From Pseudomonas tremae (lineage in GTDB: Bacteria; Pseudomonadota; Gammaproteobacteria; Pseudomonadales; Pseudomonadaceae), in contig NZ_LJRO01000458.1 of the NCBI RefSeq assembly GCF_001401155.1, positions 1 through 64,000 on the forward strand: a stretch of 64,000 nucleotides of DNA. Direction: 5' to 3'. Shown in pieces: positions 8,542-15,912 of the stretch. Both the position numbers and the translations under genes were made by a program. Numbering within the stretch: position 1 is the first letter of the stretch; each line of letters begins with the position of its first letter. Below the pieces are notes generated by a model. That model worked only from the letters and a program-made list of their open reading frames with translations, was not told the origin of the DNA and ran no database searches.

Positions 8542-8943
8542 TCAGCAGATCGCCGCCACTGGCCTCAGCTTGTCCGAGCCTTTACGGCTGATCTTCTGTT
8601 CGTACCCGCCCCGGCGTGACTCGGGGGCTCTGCGCTCGCGCCTCATCGATTCATCGCCCAGCACCGCGTGCAGAACGATCACCGACATGAACAGCAGGCA
8701 GAGCGGGGAAATGATCTGTCGGCGCATGGCCTCGGCGATCATCGCTGTCTGGCGATTCACGCCGAGCTTGAACATGGCGACCGACAGACGCTTAACGACC
8801 GTGCCCGGCGCGATGCCGAACGTGCGGGCGATTTCCTTGGCTGTGCAGCCCTGGGCGGCTGACAACAAAAACTGCAACTCTCGCGGCGCAAGACCACGGC
8901 CGAGGTGGCCTCTCCATGCCCCACATACGATGGTGGTGTCCAT
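8542..8943 (-). CDS. LuxR-type HTH protein with membrane segment
   Basis: 133 residues, first gene of the leftward transcript. Residues about 19-75 (LAPRELQFLLSAAQGCTAKE, then IARTFGIAPGTVVKRLSVAM) form a LuxR/GerE-type helix-turn-helix. It is followed by a hydrophobic helix (ISPLCLLFMSVIVLHAVL) and a basic tail. A DNA-binding domain joined directly to a membrane segment is unusual and suggests a membrane-tethered regulator, or that the tail has another role. The position next to PL fits an early regulator, but no activity is shown. The ribosome site is weak. Confidence 0.65.
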   Translation of the reverse strand: MDTTIVCGAWRGHLGRGLAPRELQFLLSAAQGCTAKEIARTFGIAPGTVVKRLSVAMFKLGVNRQTAMIAEAMRRQIISPLCLLFMSVIVLHAVLGDESMRRERRAPESRRGGYEQKISRKGSDKLRPVAAIC

Positions 8944-9152
8944 TACGTTTTACTCGGTGGTTGTCATCCCAAAGCACCCGGCAAGCCAGGTGCTTCAGTG
9001 ATGCTGTCCAACAGGTGATTCCGTTCTCTGTAAAGAGCTTCGTCCAGTCGGTCCCGTTATCCGGGGCTGGGAGATCACTTCGCTGATCCCGTGCTATCTG
9101 GCGGCTTCACCAGTCTTGTGTCGATTCGCTTTGATGCGTTTCGATGGGTAGA

Positions 9153-9205
9153 ACAATACGATACCGAATTAACTGGTGCAAGCCTTTTCAATTCATAAAC
9201 GTATT
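9153..9205 (-). promoter_or_regulatory. PL promoter with two operators (OL-like)
   Basis: Reading leftward: TTGCAC (-35, 9176-9181), a 17-base spacer, then TATTGT (-10, 9153-9158). The spacer contains the operator AATTCGGTATCGTATT (9155-9170 on the complement). A second copy, AATTCATAAACGTATT, lies at 9190-9205. The cI-cro region has the same arrangement, so these are very probably the repressor and Cro sites controlling the leftward early operon. The rest of 8944-9265 is untranslated leader plus the terminator of the cI operon. Confidence 0.85.
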
Positions 9206-9221
9206 AATTTTTATCGAGACG

Positions 9222-9249
9222 AAAAAAACCCGCCGAGGCGGGGCTTTTT
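9222..9249 (-). terminator. Intrinsic terminator of the cI operon
   Basis: CCCGCC/GGCGGG stem with an A7 run on the left, which gives a U-run for leftward transcripts, and a T5 run on the right. It lies just beyond the secreted-protein gene, so it ends the repressor transcript before PL. Confidence 0.85.
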
Positions 9250-9265
9250 CTGAGAGGGGGAGGAG

Positions 9266-9601
9266 CTATTCTCCGTCTTGGCTGGCTAAGCAGCCCTTGA
9301 ACATTTCTGTTCGAAAGTCGCTCACTGCCATGGTTTGATCCCGCTGTCCTTCGCTACGAGGAACACGATAGGCGGCTTCAATAATGATTTTTGCCGATTT
9401 TGAGGCGGCTGGGTCGAGTTTATCGGTATTCCGGTAAGCCTCAATCATCGGTACTCCTGCTTGGCGAGAGAGCATCGCAGTCTCAGCTAAACCATCGAGG
9501 ATGTCGCATATCTGCTCACCCTGGGTGCGTGCCAAGCTCAAGGCTGGAGCGAGCGCCAAGCCCGCACAAATGATGCCTACGGCTAGCCCCTTTATATTCA
9601 T
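9266..9601 (-). CDS. Secreted small protein co-transcribed with repressor
   Basis: 111 residues with a clear signal peptide (MNIKGLAVGIICAGLALA, cleavage probably after ALSLA). The mature part is helical and has two cysteines (QICDIL and KGCLAS) that could form a periplasmic disulfide. It starts 11 bases after the repressor stop and is closed by a terminator, so it should be made in the lysogen. Exported proteins expressed with the repressor are candidates for superinfection exclusion or lysogenic conversion. That role is inferred from position only; I recognise no family. Confidence 0.75.
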   Translation of the reverse strand: MNIKGLAVGIICAGLALAPALSLARTQGEQICDILDGLAETAMLSRQAGVPMIEAYRNTDKLDPAASKSAKIIIEAAYRVPRSEGQRDQTMAVSDFRTEMFKGCLASQDGE

Positions 9602-9611
9602 TTTTGATCCT

Positions 9612-10262
9612 TCAAAGAAAAGAGTTTGGATACTTTATGTCCACAACTCGACCAATAATTTGAACGTCATCGTCTATGACGATCATCTTGAAATCTGGAT
9701 TCAAGGGTTTTAGATAACCTATTCCCGAATCTCTCACGTATTGCTTCAGCGTGGTTTCGCCAGTGCTCGCCAGCAGCGCGATGTAATACTTGCCACTCAC
9801 AAGATCAAATCCCTCTGGCTGCACAAGCACCCTCATGCCTTGGGTAAAACCGTTGCCCTGCGGGGGCGTCATGGAGTCACCTTGGACCTCAAGCCAATAC
9901 CCGCAGTCTCCTGCATTGCACTCTGAAGGGAGCATTTCTGTGTTAGGTCCTAGCTGATCTACGTCCGGCGACTCCGCCCATGCCCCCGCTGCTATCCAGC
10001 TGATAACGGGATATTCCTTTATGCCACGTTGGGGCGCATGGCTCAGTAGAACGTCGCCATGCGTAGAGCCAAACAGCAGCCATTCCGGGGTTACCCCCAG
10101 AGAACGCGCAAGTTTTTCGACAGTCGCCTTTCTAGGTGTCTTGCTATCACCATGGAGGATTCGGTGGATTGTGGGCTGTGGGACACTAGCTCGTCTTCCA
10201 AGCTCGTTTTCTGACAGAGCCTTTTCGTTCATTTTTGCGCGAAGGCGCGCCGCGATCGTCAT
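9612..10262 (-). CDS. CI-type repressor, XRE-S24 self-cleaving
   Basis: 216 residues from the ATG at 10262; longer readings would run across the operators. An N-terminal XRE helix-turn-helix (about residues 15-60, ALSENELGRRASVPQPTIHR) is followed by an S24 LexA-like peptidase domain. The catalytic Ser is in GDSMTP, the Lys in TTLKQY, and the likely Ala-Gly cleavage site in WIAAGAW. It should bind the 16-bp operators at PL and PR, keep the prophage silent and be inactivated by RecA-stimulated self-cleavage after DNA damage. Confidence 0.9.
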   Translation of the reverse strand: MTIAARLRAKMNEKALSENELGRRASVPQPTIHRILHGDSKTPRKATVEKLARSLGVTPEWLLFGSTHGDVLLSHAPQRGIKEYPVISWIAAGAWAESPDVDQLGPNTEMLPSECNAGDCGYWLEVQGDSMTPPQGNGFTQGMRVLVQPEGFDLVSGKYYIALLASTGETTLKQYVRDSGIGYLKPLNPDFKMIVIDDDVQIIGRVVDIKYPNSFL

Positions 10263-10299
10263 AGCTTCGCCCAAGCGTATTAGGGGAGGGCGAAGTGTA

Positions 10300-10351
10300 T
10301 TGCCTGCGTTAATTCGGTAGCGTATTATCATGGCCAATTACAAAACGCATT
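10300..10351 (+). promoter_or_regulatory. PR promoter with two operators (OR-like)
   Basis: TTGCCT (-35, 10300-10305), a 17-base spacer and TATTAT (-10, 10323-10328). The operator AATTCGGTAGCGTATT (10311-10326) fills the spacer and overlaps the -10 box, differing at one base from the PL copy. A weaker copy, AATTACAAAACGCATT, lies at 10336-10351 just before cro. The consensus half-sites are AATT and CGYATT. Repressor bound here would directly block cro and the replication genes. Confidence 0.88.
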
Positions 10352-10359
10352 GGTGAGGC

Positions 10360-10554
10360 ATGATGACTATTTCGCAAATGCTGGCCGATCTGACTGAGCA
10401 GGGCTGGACCCAGGCTCGCATTGCCGAGCATTGCGGAACCACCCAGCCAACGATCTTCCGCATAACCAAGGGTGGTGACACCAGGTACGAGGTCGGGAAG
10501 GCAATTGAAACCCTGCACAAGAAGGTCATGAAGGCTAAGCAGAAAGCGGCTTAA
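10360..10554 (+). CDS. Cro-like repressor
   Basis: 64 residues, first gene of the rightward transcript. The helix-turn-helix (residues about 16-36, GWTQARIAEHCGTTQPTIFR) fills most of the protein, which ends in a basic tail (KKVMKAKQKAA). GGTGAGG precedes the start; either of two tandem ATGs could be used. Divergence from the CI gene over shared operators identifies it as the lytic-cycle Cro counterpart. Confidence 0.85.
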   Translation: MMTISQMLADLTEQGWTQARIAEHCGTTQPTIFRITKGGDTRYEVGKAIETLHKKVMKAKQKAA

Positions 10555-10660
10555 AAGCGGTTCGGTCAGTTCTTGATACGAATTATCCGCTCAGGCGGGA
10601 AGGGCAGGTAGTACAGCGGCTGGGCTGTTAATTCATACAGTGAATCTGAAGGGAGTGGAA

Positions 10661-10804
10661 ATGGCAGGCAAAAAGCATCTGGAGAAGGCTCTGCTCAAGA
10701 CAGATGAGCAAAGCCGCAAGGCGTTCTACGTAGCAATGCTCACTCTTGGTTTGGTGAGACCCGAATGTGATTCAGGGCCTTCACGTAGTTCTCGAGACCG
10801 TTAA
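10661..10804 (+). CDS. Small phage protein, possibly truncated
   Basis: 47 codons starting MAGKKHLEKALLKTDEQ, with GGGAG six bases upstream. It is where a CII-like or other early regulator would be expected. After about 30 residues the sequence turns into a Ser/Arg-rich tail (SGPSRSSRDR) that overlaps the 3' end of an opposing gene, as if the original reading frame had been cut by insertion of that gene. No family recognised. Confidence 0.45.
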   Translation: MAGKKHLEKALLKTDEQSRKAFYVAMLTLGLVRPECDSGPSRSSRDR

Positions 10805-11000
10805 TGACTTCATCTGGGACTGGCAGATACGCGAGCGTCGATCTTGCAGTAGCGATCTCGATATCGAACTCGCGAATGGCTTCCGCACGCACTTCAAGCG
10901 GAAGCGACCTCAGCACGCCCAATAGCAGCGCCTGGGTAGCAAGGAGCTCTCCCTTTTGCCCGTTGAGCTTGTCGATGATTTTTTCGGTTGGATCAGTCAT
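10740..11000 (-). CDS. Counter-oriented small phage protein
   Basis: 86 residues from the ATG at 11000 with GGAG upstream; the longer open frame has no ribosome site. Mostly helical (KIIDKLNGQKGELLATQALL, then EVRAEAIREFDIEIATARS). It points left inside the rightward operon, with a terminator to its right and the end of a possibly truncated gene on its left, so it looks like an inserted moron. Function unknown. Confidence 0.55.
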   Translation of the reverse strand: MTDPTEKIIDKLNGQKGELLATQALLLGVLRSLPLEVRAEAIREFDIEIATARSTLAYLPVPDEVINGLENYVKALNHIRVSPNQE

Positions 11001-11082
11001 GTCCGGTCTCCGTGACCTTCTTGTGTGGAAGCAGAAAGCTACCACGGATGCGCCGGACACCTACAACGCCTGAATTTTGGGC

Positions 11083-11108
11083 AAAAAAAAGCCGGTGGCT
11101 AGACCGGC
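11083..11108 (-). terminator. Intrinsic terminator, leftward
   Basis: GCCGGT/ACCGGC stem with an A8 run on the left, giving a U8 run for leftward transcription. It lies upstream of the leftward gene at 11000. It would stop leftward readthrough from the replication genes while its right flank (TTCTTC) is a poor terminator for PR transcripts. Confidence 0.7.
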
Positions 11109-11184
11109 TTCTTCACAACACTACGAGACAGATTATGCACATCAGACCTGAGCAAGGCAACACAGGCAAAATTGGAGTAGCACT

Positions 11185-11961
11185 GTGAGCGTTCAAGCAA
11201 TGTCGTGGGCGCTACAGATCCCACGCGTGACCCTTTCCGATTCCAGCGCCCGGCACGTCCTGCTTTGCCTGGCCAACTATGCCGGTACTGACGGACGCGG
11301 GGCGTTCCCTTCTGCCACTACGCTGAGCGAAGACACCGGTCTTTCGGAGCGCACAGTTCGCTCCAAACTCGAGCTGTTGCGGGCGTCTGAACTGATCGTT
11401 CCAGGCAATCAAGCGCTGGCCGCTGTGTACATTGAGCGTCATGACCGGCGCCCAGTCGTCTATGACTTGCCGATAAAGCGGGGTGCAAATCCTGCACCCC
11501 GAACTGAACGGGGTGCAGATGACGGCACGGGGTGCAAATCACAGCAGAACGGGGTGCAGAATTCGACCGAACGGGGTGCGAAATCTGCACCCAATACGTC
11601 ACTTAACCATCAATTAACCGAACAGCAGCAGCCGCGCGAGTTTTCGGACTTGATCAACGAGCAGGACGCGCAGGCCCTCGAGAGCACCGATGATCGCCAG
11701 CGCTTTTCCATGTTCGCTGACTGGACACCCGACAGCCGCTACCTGATTGCCCAAGCCCAGATCGCTGGCGTGAAGCCGACCGATATCACGGACGCGATGA
11801 TTCGCAGCTTCATCGGCTGGTTTGTGGCCAAACAGAACACCGTAGACACACCCGCAGGCTGGTGTAATCGCTTGGTGGGCTGGTACGTGAAAGAAAGGGC
11901 CAAGGGGAACTCGCCAAATTTCGACGACACGTCCTGGTCTGACGATCTTGGTGACCTATGA
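11185..11961 (+). CDS. Replication initiator, O-type, with origin inside
   Basis: 258 residues. An N-terminal winged-helix domain (about 15-70, SATTLSEDTGLSERTVRSKL) should bind DNA. The centre is low-complexity because it encodes the iterons, and the C-terminal domain (about 160-250, ADWTPDSRYLIAQAQIAGVK) resembles DnaT-like primosome domains. The start is the GTG at 11185, which overlaps the stop of a 17-codon reading frame (MHIRPEQGN) that may couple translation. With the P-type gene that follows it should load host helicase at the phage origin. Confidence 0.8.
   Translation: MSVQAMSWALQIPRVTLSDSSARHVLLCLANYAGTDGRGAFPSATTLSEDTGLSERTVRSKLELLRASELIVPGNQALAAVYIERHDRRPVVYDLPIKRGANPAPRTERGADDGTGCKSQQNGVQNSTERGAKSAPNTSLNHQLTEQQQPREFSDLINEQDAQALESTDDRQRFSMFADWTPDSRYLIAQAQIAGVKPTDITDAMIRSFIGWFVAKQNTVDTPAGWCNRLVGWYVKERAKGNSPNFDDTSWSDDLGDL
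11479..11592 (+). repeat. Replication-origin iterons
   Basis: CGGGGTGCARAT-type repeats occur in direct orientation at 11479, 11509, 11528, 11550 and 11572, with inverted copies of the TGCACCCC core at 11493 and 11586. Spacing of the last four is 19, 22 and 22 bases. They lie inside the O-type gene and are followed by an AT-richer stretch, the same arrangement as the lambda origin. This is therefore the likely binding array for the O-type protein. Confidence 0.85.
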
Positions 11962-12704
11962 CCCAAGCCAAGCCAAAGCCGCCCCAGAGCGCTACACAGC
12001 TCATGACCAGCATGGGCAACCTGCCGCCTGTCGTTCCTTCGGTTCCGAAAGCACTTCCTCCCGGCACAGCGTCCGTTGTGAACGCGCTGTTCAGGGAGTT
12101 GCAGGCGATATTTCCGGCGTGGAAGCAAGCGTGGCCAGACGATGCAGCGTTGCAGGCTGCCAAGCGTAGCTGGATCAAGGCTTTCATCGCTGCGGGTATC
12201 AACACACTGGAGCAGATCCGTTATGGCCTGCAGAACTGCCGTCAGAATGGGAACGACTTCGCACCCAGCGTCGGCAAGTTCATCAAGTGGTGTCAGCCAA
12301 CTCCGGAAATGCTGGGTATTCCATCTCACGACAGGGCATTTCGCGAGACGCTTCTCAACCTGCATCCATCGCGCCGTACATCGCGGGGGTGGTCACACGA
12401 GGCAGTACGCCACGCCGCTCTCCAGTGTGAGATGCATAACCTTGCCGACCTGACGTCGGAGAAGGCCAGCAAGGTGTTCGACCGCGCTTATGACATCACC
12501 ATCCGCATGCTTGTGCGGGGGCAGTCGCTGGAAGACATCGCAGTCGGCATCGGTCATGACGGACAGAAATCAGAATTCGAGCGGGCCGAAGAGCTGACAG
12601 ATCGGGTCAGTCTCGCACTGATCGCACGACAAGGAATCCCGGCAGACGGTGCAACGGCGCGTCAGCTGCTGATGGCGAAATTTGGCAGAAGGGCGGCGCA
12701 ATGA
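11958..12704 (+). CDS. Replication protein P (helicase loader)
   Basis: 248 residues. The middle (FRELQAIFPAWKQAWPDDAA, then AKRSWIKAFIAAGI and VGKFIKWC) matches the phage P family that recruits host DnaB to the O-bound origin. Its start overlaps the O-type stop by four bases, as usual for this pair. The C-terminal 70 residues are less conserved. Confidence 0.85.
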   Translation: MTQAKPKPPQSATQLMTSMGNLPPVVPSVPKALPPGTASVVNALFRELQAIFPAWKQAWPDDAALQAAKRSWIKAFIAAGINTLEQIRYGLQNCRQNGNDFAPSVGKFIKWCQPTPEMLGIPSHDRAFRETLLNLHPSRRTSRGWSHEAVRHAALQCEMHNLADLTSEKASKVFDRAYDITIRMLVRGQSLEDIAVGIGHDGQKSEFERAEELTDRVSLALIARQGIPADGATARQLLMAKFGRRAAQ

Positions 12705-13006
12705 ATAAGCAAACGAAACTCACCAAGGCAGCGCGTGACCGCGAATGCCAGATCCGTTACCCAGGCTGCTCGAGCGAATCATCGACCACGGTGCTGGCCC
12801 ATTACCGGCTCGCCGGGACTTGCGGCATGGGCATCAAGCCAAACGACCTGCAGGCCGCTTGGGCGTGTGCTTACTGCCACGACATAGCCGATGGCCGCTT
12901 GCGCGCTCCGGCGGTGCTGAGCCGTGACGAAGTCCGTTTGTTCCACGCCGAGGGCGTCATGCGTACCCAGGACGCGCTCATTCGTGAAGGGAAGGTGTCA
13001 CCGTGA
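12701..13006 (+). CDS. DUF1364 protein, HNH-like zinc fold
   Basis: 101 residues. The pattern RECQIRYPGC, LAHYRLAGTCGMGIKPND and ACAYCHDIADGR is that of DUF1364, a phage family with HNH-nuclease-like metal residues, seen in ninR-type regions. A role in recombination or DNA end processing is likely but unproven. It overlaps the stop of the P gene by four bases. Confidence 0.8.
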   Translation: MNKQTKLTKAARDRECQIRYPGCSSESSTTVLAHYRLAGTCGMGIKPNDLQAAWACAYCHDIADGRLRAPAVLSRDEVRLFHAEGVMRTQDALIREGKVSP

Positions 13007-13293
13007 ATACTGAAAAAAAGCGAGAACAGTTTGAGGCTTGGGCGCTGGCCCGATTCATAAATTCCGACACCATGAAACCCTTGCAGCGAAGCGCAGATAA
13101 GCCAGATGAATACCACTATCCGGTCCTGAACACTGCTTGGGCCGCATGGCAGGCCTCCCGCGAGGCGCTGGTGATTGAGCTGCCGAAAATTCAGTTCATC
13201 CAGTCTTCTGAAGAATTTCAACAGTCATGCCTGAAAATCCGCTACTGCGACATCGCTGCCATCGAAGCCGCTGGCTTGAAGGTGAGGCCATGA
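13003..13293 (+). CDS. Phage early protein, unknown
   Basis: 96 residues. The stretch FEAWALARF, then VLNTAWAAWQASREALVIEL, is a common module of small phage proteins with no known function. It overlaps both neighbours by four bases, so it is part of a tightly coupled operon. Confidence 0.65.
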   Translation: MNTEKKREQFEAWALARFINSDTMKPLQRSADKPDEYHYPVLNTAWAAWQASREALVIELPKIQFIQSSEEFQQSCLKIRYCDIAAIEAAGLKVRP

Positions 13294-13721
13294 AGCCCGC
13301 CGAAATGACGTTGTTTAAACCGAAGCGCACCCGCGCCAAGTCTGTCGACCGTGAAGGCCTGGAGCAGGCCGCGTTGCTGCGCGAGCTCAAGTTGCGTATG
13401 CCTCTGGTAGCGGCGCTGATCTACCACGTTCCCAACGGTGGCCACCGGCACAAGCTGGTTGCGATCAAGCTGAAAGAGCAGGGCGTGCGCGCCGGAGTGC
13501 CCGATCTGGTGCTGCCGATGGCACGCGGCGGCTACTTCGGCCTGTACATCGAGTTCAAGGCCACGCCGCCGCACGACGCCGCTGTGTCGGGCAGCCAGTA
13601 CGAGTGGATACGCCAGTTGGGCGAGCAAGGCTATCTGGCGATCGTCTGCCGTGGTCACTTCGACGCGATGGAGCAAATCCGCGCATACCTCCGACTTCCT
13701 CAGACAACGGTGGCAGCATGA
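13290..13721 (+). CDS. VRR-NUC domain nuclease
   Basis: 143 residues from the ATG at 13290, which overlaps the previous stop. It has the VRR-NUC pattern: E near the start (EGLEQAALLRELKLR), PNGGHRH, GVPDLVLPMARGGYFGLYIE and FKATPP, which provide the PD-(D/E)XK metal ligands. Stand-alone VRR-NUC proteins of phages are proposed to be Holliday-junction or replication-linked nucleases. A neighbour of DUF1364 in this recombination segment. Confidence 0.88.
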   Translation: MKPAEMTLFKPKRTRAKSVDREGLEQAALLRELKLRMPLVAALIYHVPNGGHRHKLVAIKLKEQGVRAGVPDLVLPMARGGYFGLYIEFKATPPHDAAVSGSQYEWIRQLGEQGYLAIVCRGHFDAMEQIRAYLRLPQTTVAA

Positions 13722-13990
13722 ACCATCTATTCAAGCAGGGCGACCTGGCACTGACCACGGTTTTTGACGTGGATATTCCTGCAGGAAGCTTGGTAGCGCT
13801 CACTGAGCACATAGAAAAAGGAACTCTGATTCGCGGCAAAGGCTATGCATTCAAGGCTCCTACGCCTGGCTGGTACGTGATCCCAAACAGTTCGGGAGCG
13901 CGAACTGCCTACGGCGAAAATGAGCTGATACCTCTCCGTGGCGAGTTCGCTCCAGACCATCAGAAAGCCAAGGAGGAGCAGCCTGCATGA
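13718..13990 (+). CDS. Small phage protein, beta-rich
   Basis: 90 residues. Alternating hydrophobic strands (GDLALTTVFDVDIPAGSLVA, GWYVIPNSSGA) suggest a small beta barrel; no family named. It overlaps both neighbours by four bases. Confidence 0.6.
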   Translation: MNHLFKQGDLALTTVFDVDIPAGSLVALTEHIEKGTLIRGKGYAFKAPTPGWYVIPNSSGARTAYGENELIPLRGEFAPDHQKAKEEQPA

Positions 13991-15264
13991 CGGCCGCCGT
14001 GCGCATCACTGACGCTGAAATCAAACGCCAGGCCGCTGGCACCGAGCGTGACCTGCGCGACGTGGAGAACCGTGGCCTGTACCTGCGCTTCACCCGCGAC
14101 CGCGAACGGGCGTCGTGGTACTTGGTCAGCAAGGGCAAATGGAACCTGGTTGGCCGCTTCCCCGATCTGACGGCCAAGCAGGTCGTTGCGGCACTTCCAG
14201 GCATTCGCCTTCGCATCGAGGCCGGTGCCAACTCCACGTTATCCAAATGGACAACTACAGGCGAGCTTTTATGCTGGTTCGCCGAGCGGTATTCGCTCGA
14301 CCGAAGCCTGTCGGAAAAGCGCAAAGACACCAGTGCGTCGATTCTTAGGTGTCACCTCGTACCGTGCTTGGGAGACGTTGCTCTGTCCAGGATCGACAAA
14401 GCCACACTTGACAGCAAGCTGATTTGGCCGATGCAACGAACCGTTAAAATCGACTACGTTCGATCCGCATTCCAGCTGCTCGCCCTGGCGTTCCGGCAGG
14501 CATTCAAGCTGCGGCTGATATCGGCAAACCCAATGCAGGACATCAAGTTCAAAGACTTCTCAACAGCCAAGGTCGGCATCAAGGCGTCCAGGCTGCGCGG
14601 CACCCAGTTACAGGACCTGCTTCACCATTTGGCTGAGGTCATAGCGTCCAATCCGCACGACGGCATGTTGGCCGTGATGATGCTCTGCCATGGCACGCGC
14701 ATCGGTGAAACTCGGTTGGCCCGCTGGTCCCACATCAGCCTGGCTGAGCGTGAGTGGTTCATTCCAAGCGAGAACACCAAGACCGGCGTCGAGCATCATC
14801 TGCCGCTGACAGATCAGGTGCGGCAGTTGCTTATCTGGTATCGCGACAAACAGCAGGCCATCGGTTACGACGGACAATTCCTGTTCCCGGGTCGCGGCGG
14901 TGAAGGGCTCAGTGAGGGCCGAGCCAGTGCGGTATTCGCTCGGGTTGGAAGGGGTGAGTGGACCAGCCACGACCTTCGCAAACTGGCTCGTACCTGCTGG
15001 GCAGACATCGGTATCGACCATCTGATCGGTGAGCTGCTGATCAACCATGCCATGGGCCACAACGTGAAGGTTTACGTCCAGTCGGGCGTCATGGCGCGCA
15101 AGCGAATTGCATTGGAGAAATGGAACGCCCATCTAGACGGGAAGGGCTTTGGCCTCATTCACGAATTGACCGGATTTAGATTCGAAGATTCTGATAATCA
15201 CCTACAGCCCACGTATGACGTGGCCTGTAGCGCAGATGCCAACACCACCATAGGCGAGGTTTAA
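13987..15264 (+). CDS. P4-type tyrosine integrase
   Basis: 425 residues. An N-terminal arm-binding domain (about 5-80) is followed by a core-binding region. The catalytic domain has the first Arg in CHGTRIGETR, HxxR in TSHDLRKLAR and the tyrosine in GHNVKVYVQS, with a P4-style tail (RKRIALEKWNAHLD). Such enzymes usually insert elements into tRNA genes. Oddly, it sits inside the rightward early operon, overlapping the preceding gene, rather than next to an attachment site. It would therefore be expressed with replication genes, or silent under CI. Confidence 0.88.
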   Translation: MTAAVRITDAEIKRQAAGTERDLRDVENRGLYLRFTRDRERASWYLVSKGKWNLVGRFPDLTAKQVVAALPGIRLRIEAGANSTLSKWTTTGELLCWFAERYSLDRSLSEKRKDTSASILRCHLVPCLGDVALSRIDKATLDSKLIWPMQRTVKIDYVRSAFQLLALAFRQAFKLRLISANPMQDIKFKDFSTAKVGIKASRLRGTQLQDLLHHLAEVIASNPHDGMLAVMMLCHGTRIGETRLARWSHISLAEREWFIPSENTKTGVEHHLPLTDQVRQLLIWYRDKQQAIGYDGQFLFPGRGGEGLSEGRASAVFARVGRGEWTSHDLRKLARTCWADIGIDHLIGELLINHAMGHNVKVYVQSGVMARKRIALEKWNAHLDGKGFGLIHELTGFRFEDSDNHLQPTYDVACSADANTTIGEV

Positions 15265-15266
15265 AA

Positions 15267-15584
15267 ATGGCATTTTACTTTCAGGGCCCCACGATTCGCA
15301 TTGCCGTTCAAGGCCGTAAGCCGCTGGACCTTACCCATCTAAAAGCGCTTGAGGGAGCAGCTACCCCTGGGCCTTGGCTTCGGGATTATGGAAATCACGT
15401 TGAGTATTCGGCTTGTGGTGACGAAGGGTTCGAGGAATGGCAGGAGGCGGGGCCGGTGATGGTTGGTGGTGATACCCCGCAAAGCAATGCCGATGCGGAT
15501 TTCGTAGCCGCTGCTCGCCAAGCTATTCCGGCCCTGATCACTGAAATCGAAGCCCTTCGCGCTCAACTGCTGGAGGCTCAATGA
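15267..15584 (+). CDS. Ead/Ea22-like phage protein
   Basis: 105 residues. ATPGPW followed by ADADFVAAARQAIPALITEI and a Leu-rich end is the pattern of the ead/Ea22-like group of small phage proteins with no known activity. It lies two bases after the integrase gene. Confidence 0.65.
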   Translation: MAFYFQGPTIRIAVQGRKPLDLTHLKALEGAATPGPWLRDYGNHVEYSACGDEGFEEWQEAGPVMVGGDTPQSNADADFVAAARQAIPALITEIEALRAQLLEAQ

Positions 15585-15910
15585 AGAAGAGTCACGGCCC
15601 TGCCTTCAAAAAGTCGATCGTGCCGCTGGCCACATGCCCGGCATGCAAAGGAAAGGCCTTTGTGAGCGGCGTCTTTCATCAGATTGATTGCGTCCAGTGC
15701 AACGCTTCCGGCTGGGTCCGATTCGATAACGGCGAGGCGCTGGAGATTCATGATTTGGTATTCCAGCTGGGGACGGCTCTCAGCGCCGCCTGCCGACAGG
15801 CGAACGGCAGAGAAGTCCAGTCCGGTCCGATACGGACCTCAGATGTCAGTGGTTATTACAGCCAGAACAACCGCCGCGGTGCCGGTGGATCGAATTACAC
15901 AGGGGATTGA
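15581..15910 (+). CDS. Small zinc-finger-like phage protein
   Basis: 109 residues. CPACKGKAF and DCVQCNASGW form a CxxC...CxxC pair like a half DnaJ zinc finger; the C-terminus is Ser/Asn/Gly-rich. Similar proteins precede Q-type antiterminators in Pseudomonas phages. Overlaps the previous stop by four bases. Confidence 0.65.
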   Translation: MKKSHGPAFKKSIVPLATCPACKGKAFVSGVFHQIDCVQCNASGWVRFDNGEALEIHDLVFQLGTALSAACRQANGREVQSGPIRTSDVSGYYSQNNRRGAGGSNYTGD

Positions 15911-15912
15911 CC

